Shown: in pieces, positions 14,015 through 25,668 of the stretch
Position numbering within the stretch: the stretch's first letter is position 1
Layout: each line of letters begins with the position of its first letter
DNA from: Psilocybe azurescens
Lineage: Eukaryota; Basidiomycota; Agaricomycetes; Agaricales; Agrocybaceae
Length of the DNA stretch: 64,000 nucleotides
Reading direction: 5' to 3'
NCBI GenBank assembly: GCA_023853785.1
Contig: JAJIRX010000510.1
Coordinates: 372,001 to 436,000, forward strand
The notes under the pieces: generated by a model
What the model saw: the letters and a program-made list of their open reading frames with translations, nothing else
The model's database searches: none
Told to the model about the DNA's origin: nothing
Position numbers and translations under genes: made by a program

Positions 14015-15037
14015 CTAGTTGGGCCTCACTGGAATAGGAGGTTGACCAGGTACACGCTATTATAAAACAATTAGGGAGGCCGACGCCGATGCAGCAGTTC
14101 TGGGACTTACTCGCAGTTCGTAAGTACAGATAGAAAAATCAGAGTTTTCACTCTTTGTCATGTAGGCATTCTCGACGACGTACATCCCATCATAGCGGTA
14201 CCTGAATTGACATATTCAGTACGACGATCATACTAAGAAAACGAAGGGAAGCTTACCCGGCCAATGGAGCGTAAGGCGACCGAGATTTGTACCCTCGAAC
14301 GACTCGAACGGGCCTCTTGGTCTCCAACGATTTCTGGTTTATGATGAAAAACATGCCTTGATACATATCTTGGATAGGCACGTACCAGCAGTGCCGCATT
14401 ATCTGGATGCTCGAAAGTTTGGTCGGAAACTTGTCCACCACCGCCCTGAATAAGATAGCTAAGTCGGTGCCATCGATAGCCAGAGAATGCCACTAACGGA
14501 AAAAGAGTTCTCTTGGCCACCTGACGAAACTAATTAGTTCCGAACTACAACAATGAAAGAATCTTCGCGAAAAGACCAACCGGTGCCAGTGTAAATGCTA
14601 TTTATATGACGGATACCGTCAATGAGTGCACGCAAGCACACAAGAGCGAAGGAACGTGTACTCACAGAAAATCTCCCTGGTCCTTATCGTCTCGATAACC
14701 ACCCGACACACAGATGGAAAAGGCACCATCTCTCTTCGTTCCATATATTCCAGAATAATTAGTACCGTGCACTCCAGCCCTAGCACATTCATTGCTGACA
14801 ACATCAATGTCATTAGACGCAAGGTTAGGCGAGATTGGTGGTGTAGCAGACTCACCGAGAATTAAAGACATGAAAGATTGAGTAATTCGCAGGGGGTCCA
14901 AAACGACGATCTTCCTGTGTCTGAGGAAACCATCCAGGCTGTGTCTGCATGAGAAGTTGACGACTGCGATGGAAATGAGATATGTCTAGACGTAGTAAGC
15001 AGGAGTAAAGAACTGCTTACAATCTTTCAGAAGCCAT
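14015..15037 (-). CDS. stand-alone SRA/YDG-domain protein
   Basis: A single SRA-YDG domain of about 179 residues; in other proteins this fold flips out and reads 5-methylcytosine. Exons: 15021-15037, 14856-14963, 14666-14794, 14581-14597 (17 nt), 14386-14445, 14257-14333, 14111-14201 and 14015-14056. Key segments: GVHGTNYSGIYG, SGGYRDDKDQGDF, IYTGTGG, QTFEHPDNAALL, KSLETKRPVRVVRG, GYRYDGMYVVENA and RVPGQPPIPVRPN. No RING, PHD or SET domain accompanies it, unlike UHRF1 or plant KYP proteins. At the 14445 acceptor the sequence has one G too many for the expected phase. It is divergent from GPN1 with 258 bp between the start codons. Confidence 0.87.
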
Positions 15038-15295
15038 GGTTGTGTGGATGTGGTGGTAATGAGTCAAGAGTATATGTGCTTCCGTGCTACTGGGCCATTG
15101 TTTATTAAAGTAACCTCTGACCGGTCGCGTCCCAACTCCAGAGTCCAAGTGGCAGTTCAATGTCTGGAATTCATCACCTGATTACAAGGAGTCATAAAGA
15201 CGTAAACGCGTTAAAGTTTTCCCCACGGTATCATTAATCTTGACATTTCCTCTGAAAGCTTGATCCCTGGCTGATCCCTTTCTCTCCGCTCAACA
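15038..15295. promoter_or_regulatory. bidirectional promoter region SRA / GPN1
   Basis: The 258 bases between the two divergent start codons must hold both core promoters and leaders. No TATA box was recognised. Confidence 0.5.
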
Positions 15296-16802
15296 ATGGC
15301 TACAGAATCAGCAGGACCTTCGTCTTCAACGACAGCAACAAAGAAGGACAAGAAACCCATTGCCATCATCACGATAGGCATGGCTGGGGCAGGAAAATCC
15401 ACCTTCGTCCAGCGTCTCAACTCTTACTTGCATTCACTGGAGCCGCCATCGCCTCCTTACATTCTCAATCTGGATCCTGCGGTCACCTACGTTCCATACG
15501 AACCCAACATCGACATCAGAGACACCGTGAACTACCAGGAAGTTATGAAGCAGTTCGTATCTGGTCTTTTCTCGCCTCGCCTTCCATCTGTGTAGTTCAT
15601 GGATTGAACTCTATACAAAAAGGTACAATCTCGGCCCCAACGGCGGTATCTTGACTGCGCTCAATTTATTCACGACCAAATTTGACCAAGTCCTCAGCCT
15701 GGTGGAACAAAGGGCGGATAGCGTTGAGTAAACATTCCCGGTTATTGCTTAACAACCCTAGGTCTTGTTGTGCTGATCTTATTTCTTTTCAGTTATGTTG
15801 TTCTTGATACCCCAGGGCAGATAGAGATCTTCACTTGGTCGGCGTCTGGAGCTATCATCACGGATGCCATCGCGTCCTCCTTGCCCACTGTCGTCGCATA
15901 TGTCATCGATACTCCGCGGACGACTGCACCTGCTACTTTTATGTCTAATATGCTATACGCGTGCAGGTAAGTTTTCATTGCCATCTCCATCGGACACTTT
16001 TTTCTCCATAACATGTCGTGTTCTGGCCATCTCTTCTAATTTTACTGAAAGGATGAACGAAATCGAGCTGATGATCACTTTTTTACTTAGTATTCTTTAC
16101 AAAACAAAGCTCCCCTTCATCCTGGTGTTCAATAAAACCGATGTACAACCCCACAACTTTGCCGTGGAATGGATGACCGACTTCGAAGAGTTCCAGGCAG
16201 CCCTTGCAGCGCACGGAGGGACTAGAGATTCTGAAGGAGAGCCGACGTATATGAACAGTCTCATGAACAGCATGAGTCTGGTATTGGACGAATTTTATAA
16301 GAATCTCAAGGTAACTTCTTTCTATACTTCGTTCATGAAGTTGCAGCTGCTTAATGGCTCTCAATTCAGGCTGTCGGCGTGTCAAGCGTTACCGGAGACG
16401 GCTTCAAGGAGTTCCTGGAGGCAGTTGCAGGTTCTCGCGAGGAATACGAAAAGTGTGTGATATTTCCCGTTATTTCGTTTCTTCTCTCACAGTAATACTA
16501 TAGGGATTATCTACCTGAACTCGAAGCAGCAAGAGCGCAGCGAGAAAAAATACTTCAAGATGCCAAAGACGACTCTATGACTCGTGTGCTCAAAGATCTT
16601 GCTATAGACCGTGAAAAAACCCAGCAGGCGCTCTCGCAGACCGCTGGGAGGAGGAGGACGAAGAGGACGATGCCGACGACGAAGGAGAGCTAGACATCAT
16701 CGATCGTTGTAAGTATTAGTTTCTGAACGAACTTCCCTGTGACCTGGAACGCTAATATTCTCTCTAGCTGAGGAACGGGGCCCGGGGAGTACATCGATGT
16801 AA
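15296..16802 (+). CDS. GPN1: GPN-loop GTPase 1 (Npa3/XAB1)
   Basis: Essential GTPase that helps assemble RNA polymerase II and bring it into the nucleus. Exons: 15296-15552, 15623-15727, 15793-15966, 16091-16310, 16370-16452, 16504-16708 and 16768-16802. Walker A is [13 protein letters not shown]; the diagnostic GPN insert reads YNLGPNGGI; then [14 protein letters not shown] (switch II, DTPGQ) and the guanine-specificity motif FNKTD. The C-terminus is acidic ([17 protein letters not shown]) as in the family. A run of six A at 16614-16619 must be seven to pass from DREK into [10 protein letters not shown]; as written the frame leaves the acidic tail. All splice phases agree once this is repaired. 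Confidence 0.95.
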
Positions 16803-17171
16803 CTCGGGCAAGACGTCACGATAGAGAAGATATAAATTGGCCTAGACCAGGCTGATAAATTTAGGTAAGGGATGCTTTGTACAATTCCTTCGTTCTTTGT
16901 TAACTTATATTTACCAGCGATGATTTAAAATTATGCACCAGAGCGTATTAGTATAGCTACTTACCAAAATGTACTTTATCAGCGGACGAGAAAACTTAAT
17001 GGTACCCAAGCAACCTGTCATTGTCCCTCGTGCGATGACCCCCGGCTGGTGCAAAACACTGATGACATCAACCAAAAAAAAGGTTTTGAGTAACCCTCCA
17101 GACAAATATACAATATGAAGTCCTATTTTTTTACAACTTATACAACGTGTAATATTATACACAATATCTGA
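16803..17171. other. convergent 3' region GPN1 / dioxygenase
   Basis: AT-rich space between converging genes; both 3' ends lie here. Nothing else seen. Confidence 0.5.
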
Positions 17172-18776
17172 TCAAACAGATTTTGCTTTTAGTCCGAGAG
17201 CTTCTCTGCGCGATTTGGACGCGGGATCGTAGTATGGCTTCTCTCCAACACTCACAACACGGTTGCCTATTCTCAATCCATCATAGTCGGGGCTGGATAA
17301 AAAAAATCGAATGAGACGATTAATTATGGGCGAAGTTCTCGAGTGCATATACGTACGTGGCAGTATGGAAAGTCGATCTGTTATCCCAGATGGCGACATC
17401 ATCCTTCTCCCATCGGTATCGCACCTGGAAGGTTTGAGAGTTACAACATTCAGATAAATCGAAAGCACATATAGATAACAACATACTTGAAGATCGTGGT
17501 TCTCTGCAACATGGTGTGCAAGGTAGTTCAACACATCCGCAGACTCATCGGTGGTCAATTCGACGATTCGTTTGGTGAAACTACAAAAACAGGTAAGCAA
17601 TCATGATCGGCCAGGAAATGAGTTTTGCTTGATCATGTTGCTTACTTTCTGTTCACAAACAATCCTTTGAATCCTGTGACGGGATTTGTCCTGATGACGG
17701 GGCTAATAAGGGAATGTATCATAGTCAGTCGACTGGTATGTAGTTAATGTCAAGGAAGTCATACTGGATAGCCGTCAATTCTGAGCCGACGTTGAGGGGC
17801 GAGCCACGAGGACCTGCTGAGATTTCAAATCCTCCCAGTTTAGCGGACTGAAAGATATTGATAGTGAGCGTCAATAAGAGGCCAGGAGAAAATCTGTGTA
17901 AACACGAACCACATGGAATGCCTCTGCATCATGGATGGCTGTTAGGCCTTCCAGGAACTTTTGGTATGCTGGAGATAACCTATCGTAGGCTTCATACGCG
18001 CTAAGGCCTTGTGTCAATCTTCACTATCTTGCTTCATGTTGAAAATACAAATAGACTTGCCTGGCCCACTAAGTTGTAGATGAAAAGGATTGGTTAGATA
18101 TTAGTCTCCGGATGTTCATTCAACTGAGTCTTACAAGAGTATCGCCACCGCCTAAGAGGAGTGAACGTAAGCACCAAACTTCGAAGAAGGGCAAAAGGAA
18201 CTCACTTGGAGGAAAAGTATGTATTTTCAGAATCTAGCACAAAATCGGTAGTAAATATGGGACATCTGAAAACACAAAAGGTTGACTGACCGCGTAATCA
18301 GAGGGAACTGGCTCAAAAGTAACATCTGAGTGCCAGCCACGGCTAGCAAGTGCTCTCTCCTTCGGGAAAATTCTGCAATTAGGGCGCAGCAAGATTAGGC
18401 AAATGGGAAGACTCTGGGAATGCGCAAAGAGTACGAACACAGCGCTGCTGATAACCTGAACATCATCACCCAGCTCGGAGCCATCTTGTGTTAAAGGATG
18501 CCTATGCAACTTGGAAGTCTCCGGTTTCCCAGTAAGCTCTCCCAATCGCGTCGCAAGTACCTTCTGCTGCTCGATGGTGATATCCTGCGTCTTGAAAAAG
18601 ACAACACCGCGTTGAGAAACTAACGTCGCGAGATCCTTGATGAGAACATCAGCATTAGGGGCCGCAAGAAGCTGGGTTAGTTGGACGGAAGGATCGCTGA
18701 AGACCGTCCCAATGTGAGGAGTGGCGTCGTAGTTGTTGAAGTTGGCCAAAGAACCCAAGAAAGAAAGAGTAGACAT
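17172..18776 (-). CDS. TauD/TfdA-family 2-oxoglutarate dioxygenase
   Basis: Fe(II)- and 2-oxoglutarate-dependent oxygenase of the type that splits taurine and other sulfonates or hydroxylates related acids. The frame is clean through all exons. First exons: 18439-18776, 18291-18372, 18206-18233, 18135-18151 (17 nt), 18061-18068 (8 nt), then one ending near 17910. The iron ligands are visible: His and Asp in SRGWHSDVTFEPVPSDYA and the distal His in NRSTFHTAT; PPSGGDTLWASAYEAYDRLS lies between. It ends RREALGLKAKSV. The intron after the 8-nt exon starts with GC (GCAAGT), not GT. A TATA box lies 58 bp upstream of the start. The exact substrate cannot be read. Confidence 0.92.
18061..18068 (-). 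other. 8-nt microexon followed by a GC-AG intron
   Basis: TGGGCCAG between an ACTTAG acceptor and a GCAAGT donor. It supplies Trp-Ala-Ser of GGDTLWASAYEAYD and is needed to keep the frame (phase 0 in, phase 2 out). Confidence 0.88.
18135..18151 (-). other. 17-nt microexon of the dioxygenase
   Basis: Encodes Ser-Gly-Gly-Asp-Thr-Leu with CTTAG acceptor and GTAAGA donor. It is adjacent to the 8-nt exon, so 25 coding bases are spread over two consecutive tiny exons. Confidence 0.88.
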
Positions 18777-18833
18777 TGTTGTTTTGAAGAATGGGATTTC
18801 CTATTTTACGAGGCACTTCCGTCTTCCTTCGAC

Positions 18834-18840
18834 CTTTATA
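18834..18840 (-). promoter_or_regulatory. TATA box of the dioxygenase gene
   Basis: TATAAAG on the minus strand, 58 bases upstream of the start codon. Confidence 0.55.
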
Positions 18841-19290
18841 AGCCTTGCGATTCAGACAGCAAGCCGGAGGAGTAATATGTATGTCAAATGATTGTGTATG
18901 TGCTGATCAGCACGTCATTCAATCGCTCTTGCATTGGGATATTGCGTGCAGAAACATCATTTTCTTGCTGAAAAACGCGGTCAGATGGTGGGCAAGTGGA
19001 ATGTTTCAGAAAAGTAGATTTCGATTTCGATACTCCAGCATAGGTCAATAAGTGTCGCACAGTGGTAGAATAGAGCTATAACTCGACTCCTATTTACCCC
19101 TCTTAGCTTGAAGCAACCACGGCCTTACAGTTGCATTGACCAATCAGCGTGCAGGAATTGGCGAAATCGCCAAGTCCATGTCCCAATGCAGCAAACGGCA
19201 GGTACGATGGCGACATGGCTTGCAGCTGAGTAAGGCTTGAAAACGATTGAAAGTATCAGCCCAACTGATGCAGAAATCTGCATATGAGAT
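18841..19290. other. intergenic between dioxygenase and MTO1
   Basis: Upstream region of the dioxygenase and 3' end of MTO1; no coding sequence recognised. Confidence 0.5.
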
Positions 19291-22153
19291 TTAGATAACA
19301 GAGGCGGTTTGGGAACCATGGGCCCATCTCCGTTTTGAATGCTTTAACAGCGAAATCAGGGAGGTTGGAGTCATTCCTTCCATCCTTTTGGCAGCACCCT
19401 ATGCAGAGATATGGATCAAATAAGCTCTGATATAGACTTGCGAGGACTTACGATTGTAGTTGGTTTGACGGTAAACAATTTTTCAATTATCTCAGAACTC
19501 AGTCCCACCACATTTGAATAATCCATCTGGGGATCAAGGGCCAGAGATTCATCAGCACCAAAGGCTCTAATATCTGCTTCCTGTCGGGTTAGATGTGCAT
19601 CGTATTGACCTATCCAATGCACATATTTGTAAATCATATTTCTGAAAGAAGATACGGGGAAAACGTACCATCAATGCCAATCCGGGTCAGTATCCGAGGG
19701 TGGATATCTTGGAGACTAGGGATCGCTGTTATAAGGCTGAACGGGGTGATCCCAGGGTATCGTAGCATTTGGAAGGCGCTTTGAGAACGCTCAGTCAAGA
19801 CTAAATTTAACAGTAATCCTATCAAAACTTACTTCCGCTTAATCCCATCAAACTGTACCGTAATACCATGGCTAGCCCACCCTTGAGGGCTGAGCGATAT
19901 CGACTCAAGAGGTTTTTGGTATCGGCCATTGTACGCCTGACGCTCTCAAACTCTCTCCATCTTTCATCGGAAACAACTCCAACCTCGCGTCCTGTGCAAT
20001 AATGTCATCATTCGTTATCTGGTTGCATCAGAGGCATCATTCTGCGAACCTTTCTCTGTAAGACGCAAATCAGCGTTATCACTCCGGATACTCATCCGAT
20101 ACTCTGATCGCGACGTGAACATCCGGTCTGTTGAAAGAATGATGAGTTATGGGATAGCATAGTTGATAAGAGCTAGAAAATACGGACAGGGCTCCTCTGC
20201 CCCCTTGACAATAAGGTCATCAATCATTACGCCAGTGAAGCCGTCGGCACGAGAAAGCAGTAAGGGGGTCTCTTCAAGGCTGCCAAACCTGCATTGATTC
20301 CCGCAACGACACCCTGAGCTGCTGCCTCTTCATAACCAGTCGTCCCTGAACGATGGAAAGATCAATACAAGAGTGGAGGGCCGTAAAGAAGGGTAAGCTG
20401 TACCGTTGATTTGACCAGCAAGGAAAAGACCCTAATCACTCGGCTTTAGAAAGGATATGGGTGATTAGCGCATGACCTACCTGCACGCGATTGGTCTCCA
20501 GGGTAGCTATACAGGATATCAAAGTCAGACTGAAGTGCAGTGGTGACAAGACATGATTTACGCACGACCGAGCTCTTTGGGATCAATATAATCGTATTCA
20601 ACACCATATGCCGGTTTGACCATCTTCACATTTTCAAGCCCTGGGATGGTCCTCATCATAGGTTCTTGAACCTCTTCAGGTAGACTACACGAGATTCCGT
20701 TGGGATAGATAATGTCTATGATGTCTTCAGCGTCAGGGAGGTCTCTTTTTTTCTTAATAAAAAATGGCTTACCTGAATCGTAGCCTTCTGGCTCAAGCCA
20801 CACTGTATGAGATGCTTTATGACCAAAACGGAGTATTTTAGCTTCCAACGAAGGGCAATATCGTGGCCCTAGATGCCATGATTTCTCAGTATACAGGTTA
20901 AATGAATATAAGAGGAGAGTCTAAACCTTTTCGAGTTTCTTGAATGTGAATACTGCGATGTATGTTGTCTTTGACTATTTGATGAGTCTCTGGAGTAGTC
21001 CTTGTTTGATAGCAGCAGATTTGGTTTTCCTGTCTCGGCGAATCAGAATTTTTGCTACCGCGGTTCATAGTGGTCATTTAGCTTACCGCGTTGTCCACAA
21101 CGTCGTTCAAAAAGCTGAATGGTGTCGGTGATGCGTCGCCCACTTGCTTCTCCATGCCACGAAAATCAATGGTATTTCGGTCAAGACGTGCAGGTGTTCC
21201 TGTCTGTAGGCGGCCCAGTTTAAATCCTGCAGAATTCAATGATGCTGATAACCCAATCGAGGGCGCATCCCCTAGTCTTCCAGCTGGAAACCGCTTCATG
21301 CCTATTGAAAGGATCAGTATGCGATATGCTCGTCATAATAACTTTTGCTCACCCATATGGATTTCTCCAGATAAAAAGGTTCCAGTGCAAATGACAACCT
21401 GAGAGCAAAGAATAACTTCCTGATTTTCTGACGAAGGATTAACTCTGGAAAACTTTACTGATGATCAATGGTCGTTTACCGAGCTGAACGCCAGTTATTT
21501 TCCCCCAAGGATTGTCTGAGTTGGCAGGATCAAACAATAGGTCGAATACACTTCCTGCCCGAACGTCGAGTCCAGGATAGTTGAACAGTAATTCCTGCAT
21601 GTTTCGCTTATACAGCTTGCGATCAATTTGTGCTCTTGGACCCTGTGTATTTAAGTCAAGTTAGATTCAAAAAAAAAACGATTTCAGCAGAGAGGACATT
21701 ACCCAGACTGCAGCACCTTTGGAACGGTTAAGAATTTGGAACTGCACCCCAGCCTTATCTTCAAATATAAATTAGAAACTCAAAAAGTAGCTAATCAACT
21801 ATGAACATACCGGCAACACGACCTATTAGCCCATCTAAGGCATCAACTTCCCGAACCAATGTTCCCTTTCCGACGCCTCCGATGGATGGATTGCAGGAAA
21901 GCTCCCCGACTGTTTCGAGTTTCTGTGTCAAAAGAATAGTTCTGGCCCCAGTCCGTGCAGCACCTGCAGCTGCTTCGCACCCTGCATGACCACCACCAAT
22001 CACACAAACTATGTAATATTAGAGTTGTTAATTATCTAACGAATGCGCTAGTCAAGATTTAAACGACTCACCGTCATAATATGGTGTTGATTGCTGGGAA
22101 TAGAAACGAGATAGTGCACGTCGAGAGCAAGATATACTATTTAAGCGAAGCAT
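19291..22153 (-). CDS. MTO1: mitochondrial tRNA uridine modification enzyme MTO1 (GidA/MnmG)
   Basis: FAD-dependent partner of MSS1/GTPBP3; adds a carboxymethylaminomethyl-type group to C5 of the wobble uridine of mitochondrial tRNAs. The protein starts [20 protein letters not shown], a basic, Ser-rich presequence fit for mitochondrial import, then the dinucleotide site [57 protein letters not shown] / [27 protein letters not shown] and [19 protein letters not shown]. The C-terminal helical part ends SQTASVI. Many short exons are spliced; one acceptor lies inside TTCTCAAAG so that [12 protein letters not shown] results. No frame break was found in the parts checked. It is divergent from the F-box gene, with 341 bp between the starts. 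Confidence 0.94.
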
Positions 22154-22494
22154 CACTCAAATTCCACGTCGTCTAGAATGTGGCTCTCCAAGTCGAGCTC
22201 GACAAGGTCGACGGTAGCAGGAAGAAAAAGTTATTTATGGCCCCTAGCTTGGTCGCCTTCCATTAGGATGAAGCTTAGTCAGCTACTCGTACTCTTGTCG
22301 GCTGTTGCGTGGGAATAATTCTATTTACAGAACTCCGAGCTTACAGCAACTTAGCTGAAGACCCTTTTTCGAAATAAACGAGTTGCCTCTCTTGCGACTT
22401 CTGCCACCACCTCGGTCGGTTAATTTAAACGTATGTACAATATAGAGGTATCTGTTCCTCTCCATTTTTTACGACTAGATCTGACAGTCTACAG
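22154..22494. promoter_or_regulatory. bidirectional promoter region MTO1 / F-box
   Basis: 341 bases between divergent start codons; no TATA box recognised. Confidence 0.45.
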
Positions 22495-23730
22495 ATGACA
22501 TCATGTTCAAAATGCGGTTCCGTCACACTAAAGCAATACCCGGACCAGGTTTTAGGCACGGACGAACAGACGTTGCTTAAAGCAGATTATCTGGAAGCGC
22601 AAGAGCCCAAGCAACACTATGAAACTATCTCAATGGACACACAAATTAATCGTATGCAATATCTCATTGACGAACTTCGGAAACAACGTGCTCTGGCTTG
22701 TCGGAATCGAAATCGATATGCCCCCGTGGCACGCTTACCCGTTGAGCTCATATCAGAGATATTCCGCTGTTCCCTCTCGGTAGCCGGTGATGGTGATCAT
22801 AAATTTGCGCAATCGACTACTCTTCCTTTAACACTCGGGAAAGTGAGCTCGGAGTGGCGGAGCATTGCTTGGGGTTTGTCCGAGCTGTGGTCAACATTCC
22901 ATTGTCGTGTCTCTAAGGTACGATACTCGACACAGGCAATCCTGCTGCAAGAGTGGATAGCTCGGTCAGGTGGTCGCCCTCTGGATATACGCATTACTCT
23001 GGAAGACGAAGACTCGTGGAACATGTCCGGGATAACGAGCACGCATATAATTGATGTGCTTCTTCCCCATTGCCATTTATGGCGGTCCCTCGACCTAGTA
23101 CTCCCCGACACTTGGTACAGCAAGCTTGAAAATGTCCGGGAGAAGTTGGATAATCTGACTTCGGTGACAATACGCCCACCTGGCTACGTCTTCATTCTCA
23201 AATCATTGAACACGTTCTTCAATGCACCGCTGCTAAAGCGCATAACATCCTCACATTACTATATGCACGACCTTCTCTTCCCTTGGTTACAGCTTACGGA
23301 GGCTACCTTAGGTACGGCTTCCATGGACGAGGCCATTGAGTTTCTACGACGGTGCCCAAATTTAATTACCTGCCAGTTCGACGACTTGAACAGTGTAGAG
23401 GGCGAATTCTCTATGGATGGGGTCTTGCACACCAATCTCCAGCACCTTCGCATTTATCTGAACATCTTTTCCACCCTTTCTCCATTTCTCGCCCCCTTAA
23501 CGCTGCCCCAACTCTGCTTTTTAGATCTGGCGGTAGCCCCAACTCATCCTAATCCTTTGAACGCAGTCGAAGATCTAATAGAACGCTCTGAATGCCCTTT
23601 GAAGACAATTCAGATAAAAGGCATATCGATCAAAGACCAGGATATTATTAACTTCCTCGTTTATAACAATGCGGTCAAAAGCGTCAACAACACGATTTCC
23701 AAAGACCAAGATTCTGTTCCGCATCAGTGA
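22495..23730 (+). CDS. F-box-like protein, single exon
   Basis: 411 codons without introns, unusual beside its intron-rich neighbours. The N-terminus has a CSKCGS pair of cysteines and a coiled-coil-like stretch (about residues 45-70, MDTQINRMQYLIDELRKQRA) leading into an F-box-like motif YAPVARLPVELISEIFRCSL (about 75-94). The remainder is a Leu-rich, degenerate LRR-like region. This order (short coiled coil, F-box, variable Leu-rich tail) is the common expanded F-box family of Agaricomycetes; such proteins recruit targets to SCF ubiquitin ligases. No target can be inferred. The frame is intact. Confidence 0.85.
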   Translation: MTSCSKCGSVTLKQYPDQVLGTDEQTLLKADYLEAQEPKQHYETISMDTQINRMQYLIDELRKQRALACRNRNRYAPVARLPVELISEIFRCSLSVAGDGDHKFAQSTTLPLTLGKVSSEWRSIAWGLSELWSTFHCRVSKVRYSTQAILLQEWIARSGGRPLDIRITLEDEDSWNMSGITSTHIIDVLLPHCHLWRSLDLVLPDTWYSKLENVREKLDNLTSVTIRPPGYVFILKSLNTFFNAPLLKRITSSHYYMHDLLFPWLQLTEATLGTASMDEAIEFLRRCPNLITCQFDDLNSVEGEFSMDGVLHTNLQHLRIYLNIFSTLSPFLAPLTLPQLCFLDLAVAPTHPNPLNAVEDLIERSECPLKTIQIKGISIKDQDIINFLVYNNAVKSVNNTISKDQDSVPHQ

Positions 23731-24241
23731 ACTATTCCGGTGAGCTTTTTAATTTCCTTTTTAAAAGCTGCTCTTTGATGCTCTGAAGTAGAACACGGCG
23801 TTATTTTATGTATCGAATTAATAACATAATTACAGTGGCATGCCTTCGCCGAGCATCCAACGAGGTCGTCTAGATTAAATGGGACTATATCCTGCCATCG
23901 CTATCAAACGTAGACATAGCATTAGTGCATGTATATATGCCGTTAATATGATGCTTAATTCTCGGAACGTCTGTTCATATTCAACCTCCAGTTGCATCAG
24001 GTCTGTGATTCGAAGCTTGTTGCACTGATTCAATGCGTGAGCCTCTTATTCAAGTCAGGGCTTCTCTATTGTTGGTACCGGGAGCTATAGCTGTCATCTG
24101 GGTCATCCGCCAAACCGCAAATCACAGGGGGCCCAGGCTAGTATTCACACCCACTGCAAATCCACAGAGCTACCAGTTAGAAACTCTTCATACTGCATAT
24201 TTTTCTCCACTTTCGCCTAGCCATAATTGGACTGTCTTACA
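23731..24241. other. intergenic between F-box and aldolase
   Basis: 3' region of the F-box gene and promoter of the aldolase. No RNA gene or repeat recognised. Confidence 0.5.
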
Positions 24242-25469
24242 ATGACACTTACCGGAAATCGTACTTTGCAAATACTAGCAAAAGCTGAGCGTGAAGGATA
24301 CGGGGTACTTGCCCAGGCCTGGTATGCGCATCTGACCATATCAATTGGACATACATTGAAAGTGTCACGTCTTCCTCTTTAGTTATGACGCACAGATGGC
24401 GGTCAGTCTAGTTCGTGCAGCCGAACGAGCTAGCAGTCCCGCGATAATTCTGCTCTTCCCGGTGACTTTGGCATATGGCAAGGGTCCTTTCTTGAGGCTA
24501 TGTATTGATCTGTAAGTTTGTCTAGCTCCTTGGCATCCAATGCATGTTCGACACTCATCTCTCGTTCCTCATCAGTGCCCATCAAGCATCAGTACCTATA
24601 TCTGTGCATCTTGATCATGCAACTGATCCAGAGCACCTGGAGCTCGCACTAAGTCTCGCCGAGCAAGGAATTGTTTTTGACAGCATAATGGTTGATGCTA
24701 GCCATGCAGAGGTAAGTCAATATTTATTTAGTGCCTCCTCGAATGACTGGTGAGGTATCATCCCTATAGAACGACGAAGAAAACATTTCCATCGCCAAAC
24801 CTTACGTCGATCGTGCGCATAAATGTGGTATCGCCGTTGAGGTAGAACTTGGACGTCTCGAAGGCGGCGAGGCAGGTCTACGCATGATATCCGATGCCAA
24901 ACTCACCGATCCAACAAAAGCCAAGTCCTTCATGGCAGGGTAAGTCACTTCCTCTCCCTCCTTCGAATTATTTCCCAAAATTTCTTGTTTAGGACTGGCG
25001 CCGATATTTTAGCGCCCAGCATCGGTAACCTTCACGGGTCTTACATCAACCCTCCTAATTTCCGCCAGCACATGTTTGTGTTATTTGATCCTGAATTTAA
25101 GTTGATGATTAATTAATATCATGTTAGTCTGAGGGACATTCATTCAGAATTCAAAGGCAAAGTCCCAATCTGTTTGCACGGTACAGATACTCTCCCCGAC
25201 GCTCTCTTCGTGGAATGCATCAACAACGGGGTCAGCAAGGTATTTTTTCTTCTCTCTTATTTTCTACTTCGATTATGAGAGAGAGTAATGAAATATACTT
25301 ATCCCGACAGATTAACATAAACAGTTGGGGCCGTGATCCATACGCAAGGGCGCTAGGGGAAGCCCTTTTATCGAAAACGTTTCCTGAAGCAGTGGATATT
25401 GCATCGGAGGTTCTCATCAAGGAGTGTGATAGATTTTTTGCTGTGTTTCGATCGAAAGGGAAGGCTTAA
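24242..25469 (+). CDS. class II ketose-bisphosphate aldolase (FBA/GatY/KbaY type)
   Basis: Zn-dependent aldolase, 288 residues, from seven exons that join cleanly: 24242-24321, 24383-24511, 24576-24711, 24770-24939, 24993-25073, 25128-25239 and 25311-25469. The catalytic Asp and Zn His are in SVHLDHATD; SIMVDASHAE, VEVELGRLEGGE, the second Zn His in GNLHGSY and the third in ICLHGTD, then VSKININ, follow the order of the GatY/KbaY group. The usual glycolytic fungal Fba1 is longer (about 360 residues), so this is more likely a catabolic aldolase acting on another phosphorylated sugar. The next gene on the same strand is an SDR like D-erythronate dehydrogenase, which may act in the same route (inference). 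Confidence 0.88.
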
Positions 25470-25668
25470 GGGCGGACCAATAGATCCAATACTAAGGCCT
25501 TTTTGGCCTCTTCGATTTCAACAGCATTGAGAGATATTGTTTTTAATCATAGAGGGTTATATAGGTGTCTAAACCGATAAGTTCAGATGTCGTTCAAGCC
25601 GTATTACGGTAGTATGGGATGTAATCGGTTTTGTATCTCGTAGTGGCAGTTAGTCCTTTTTTTACGAC

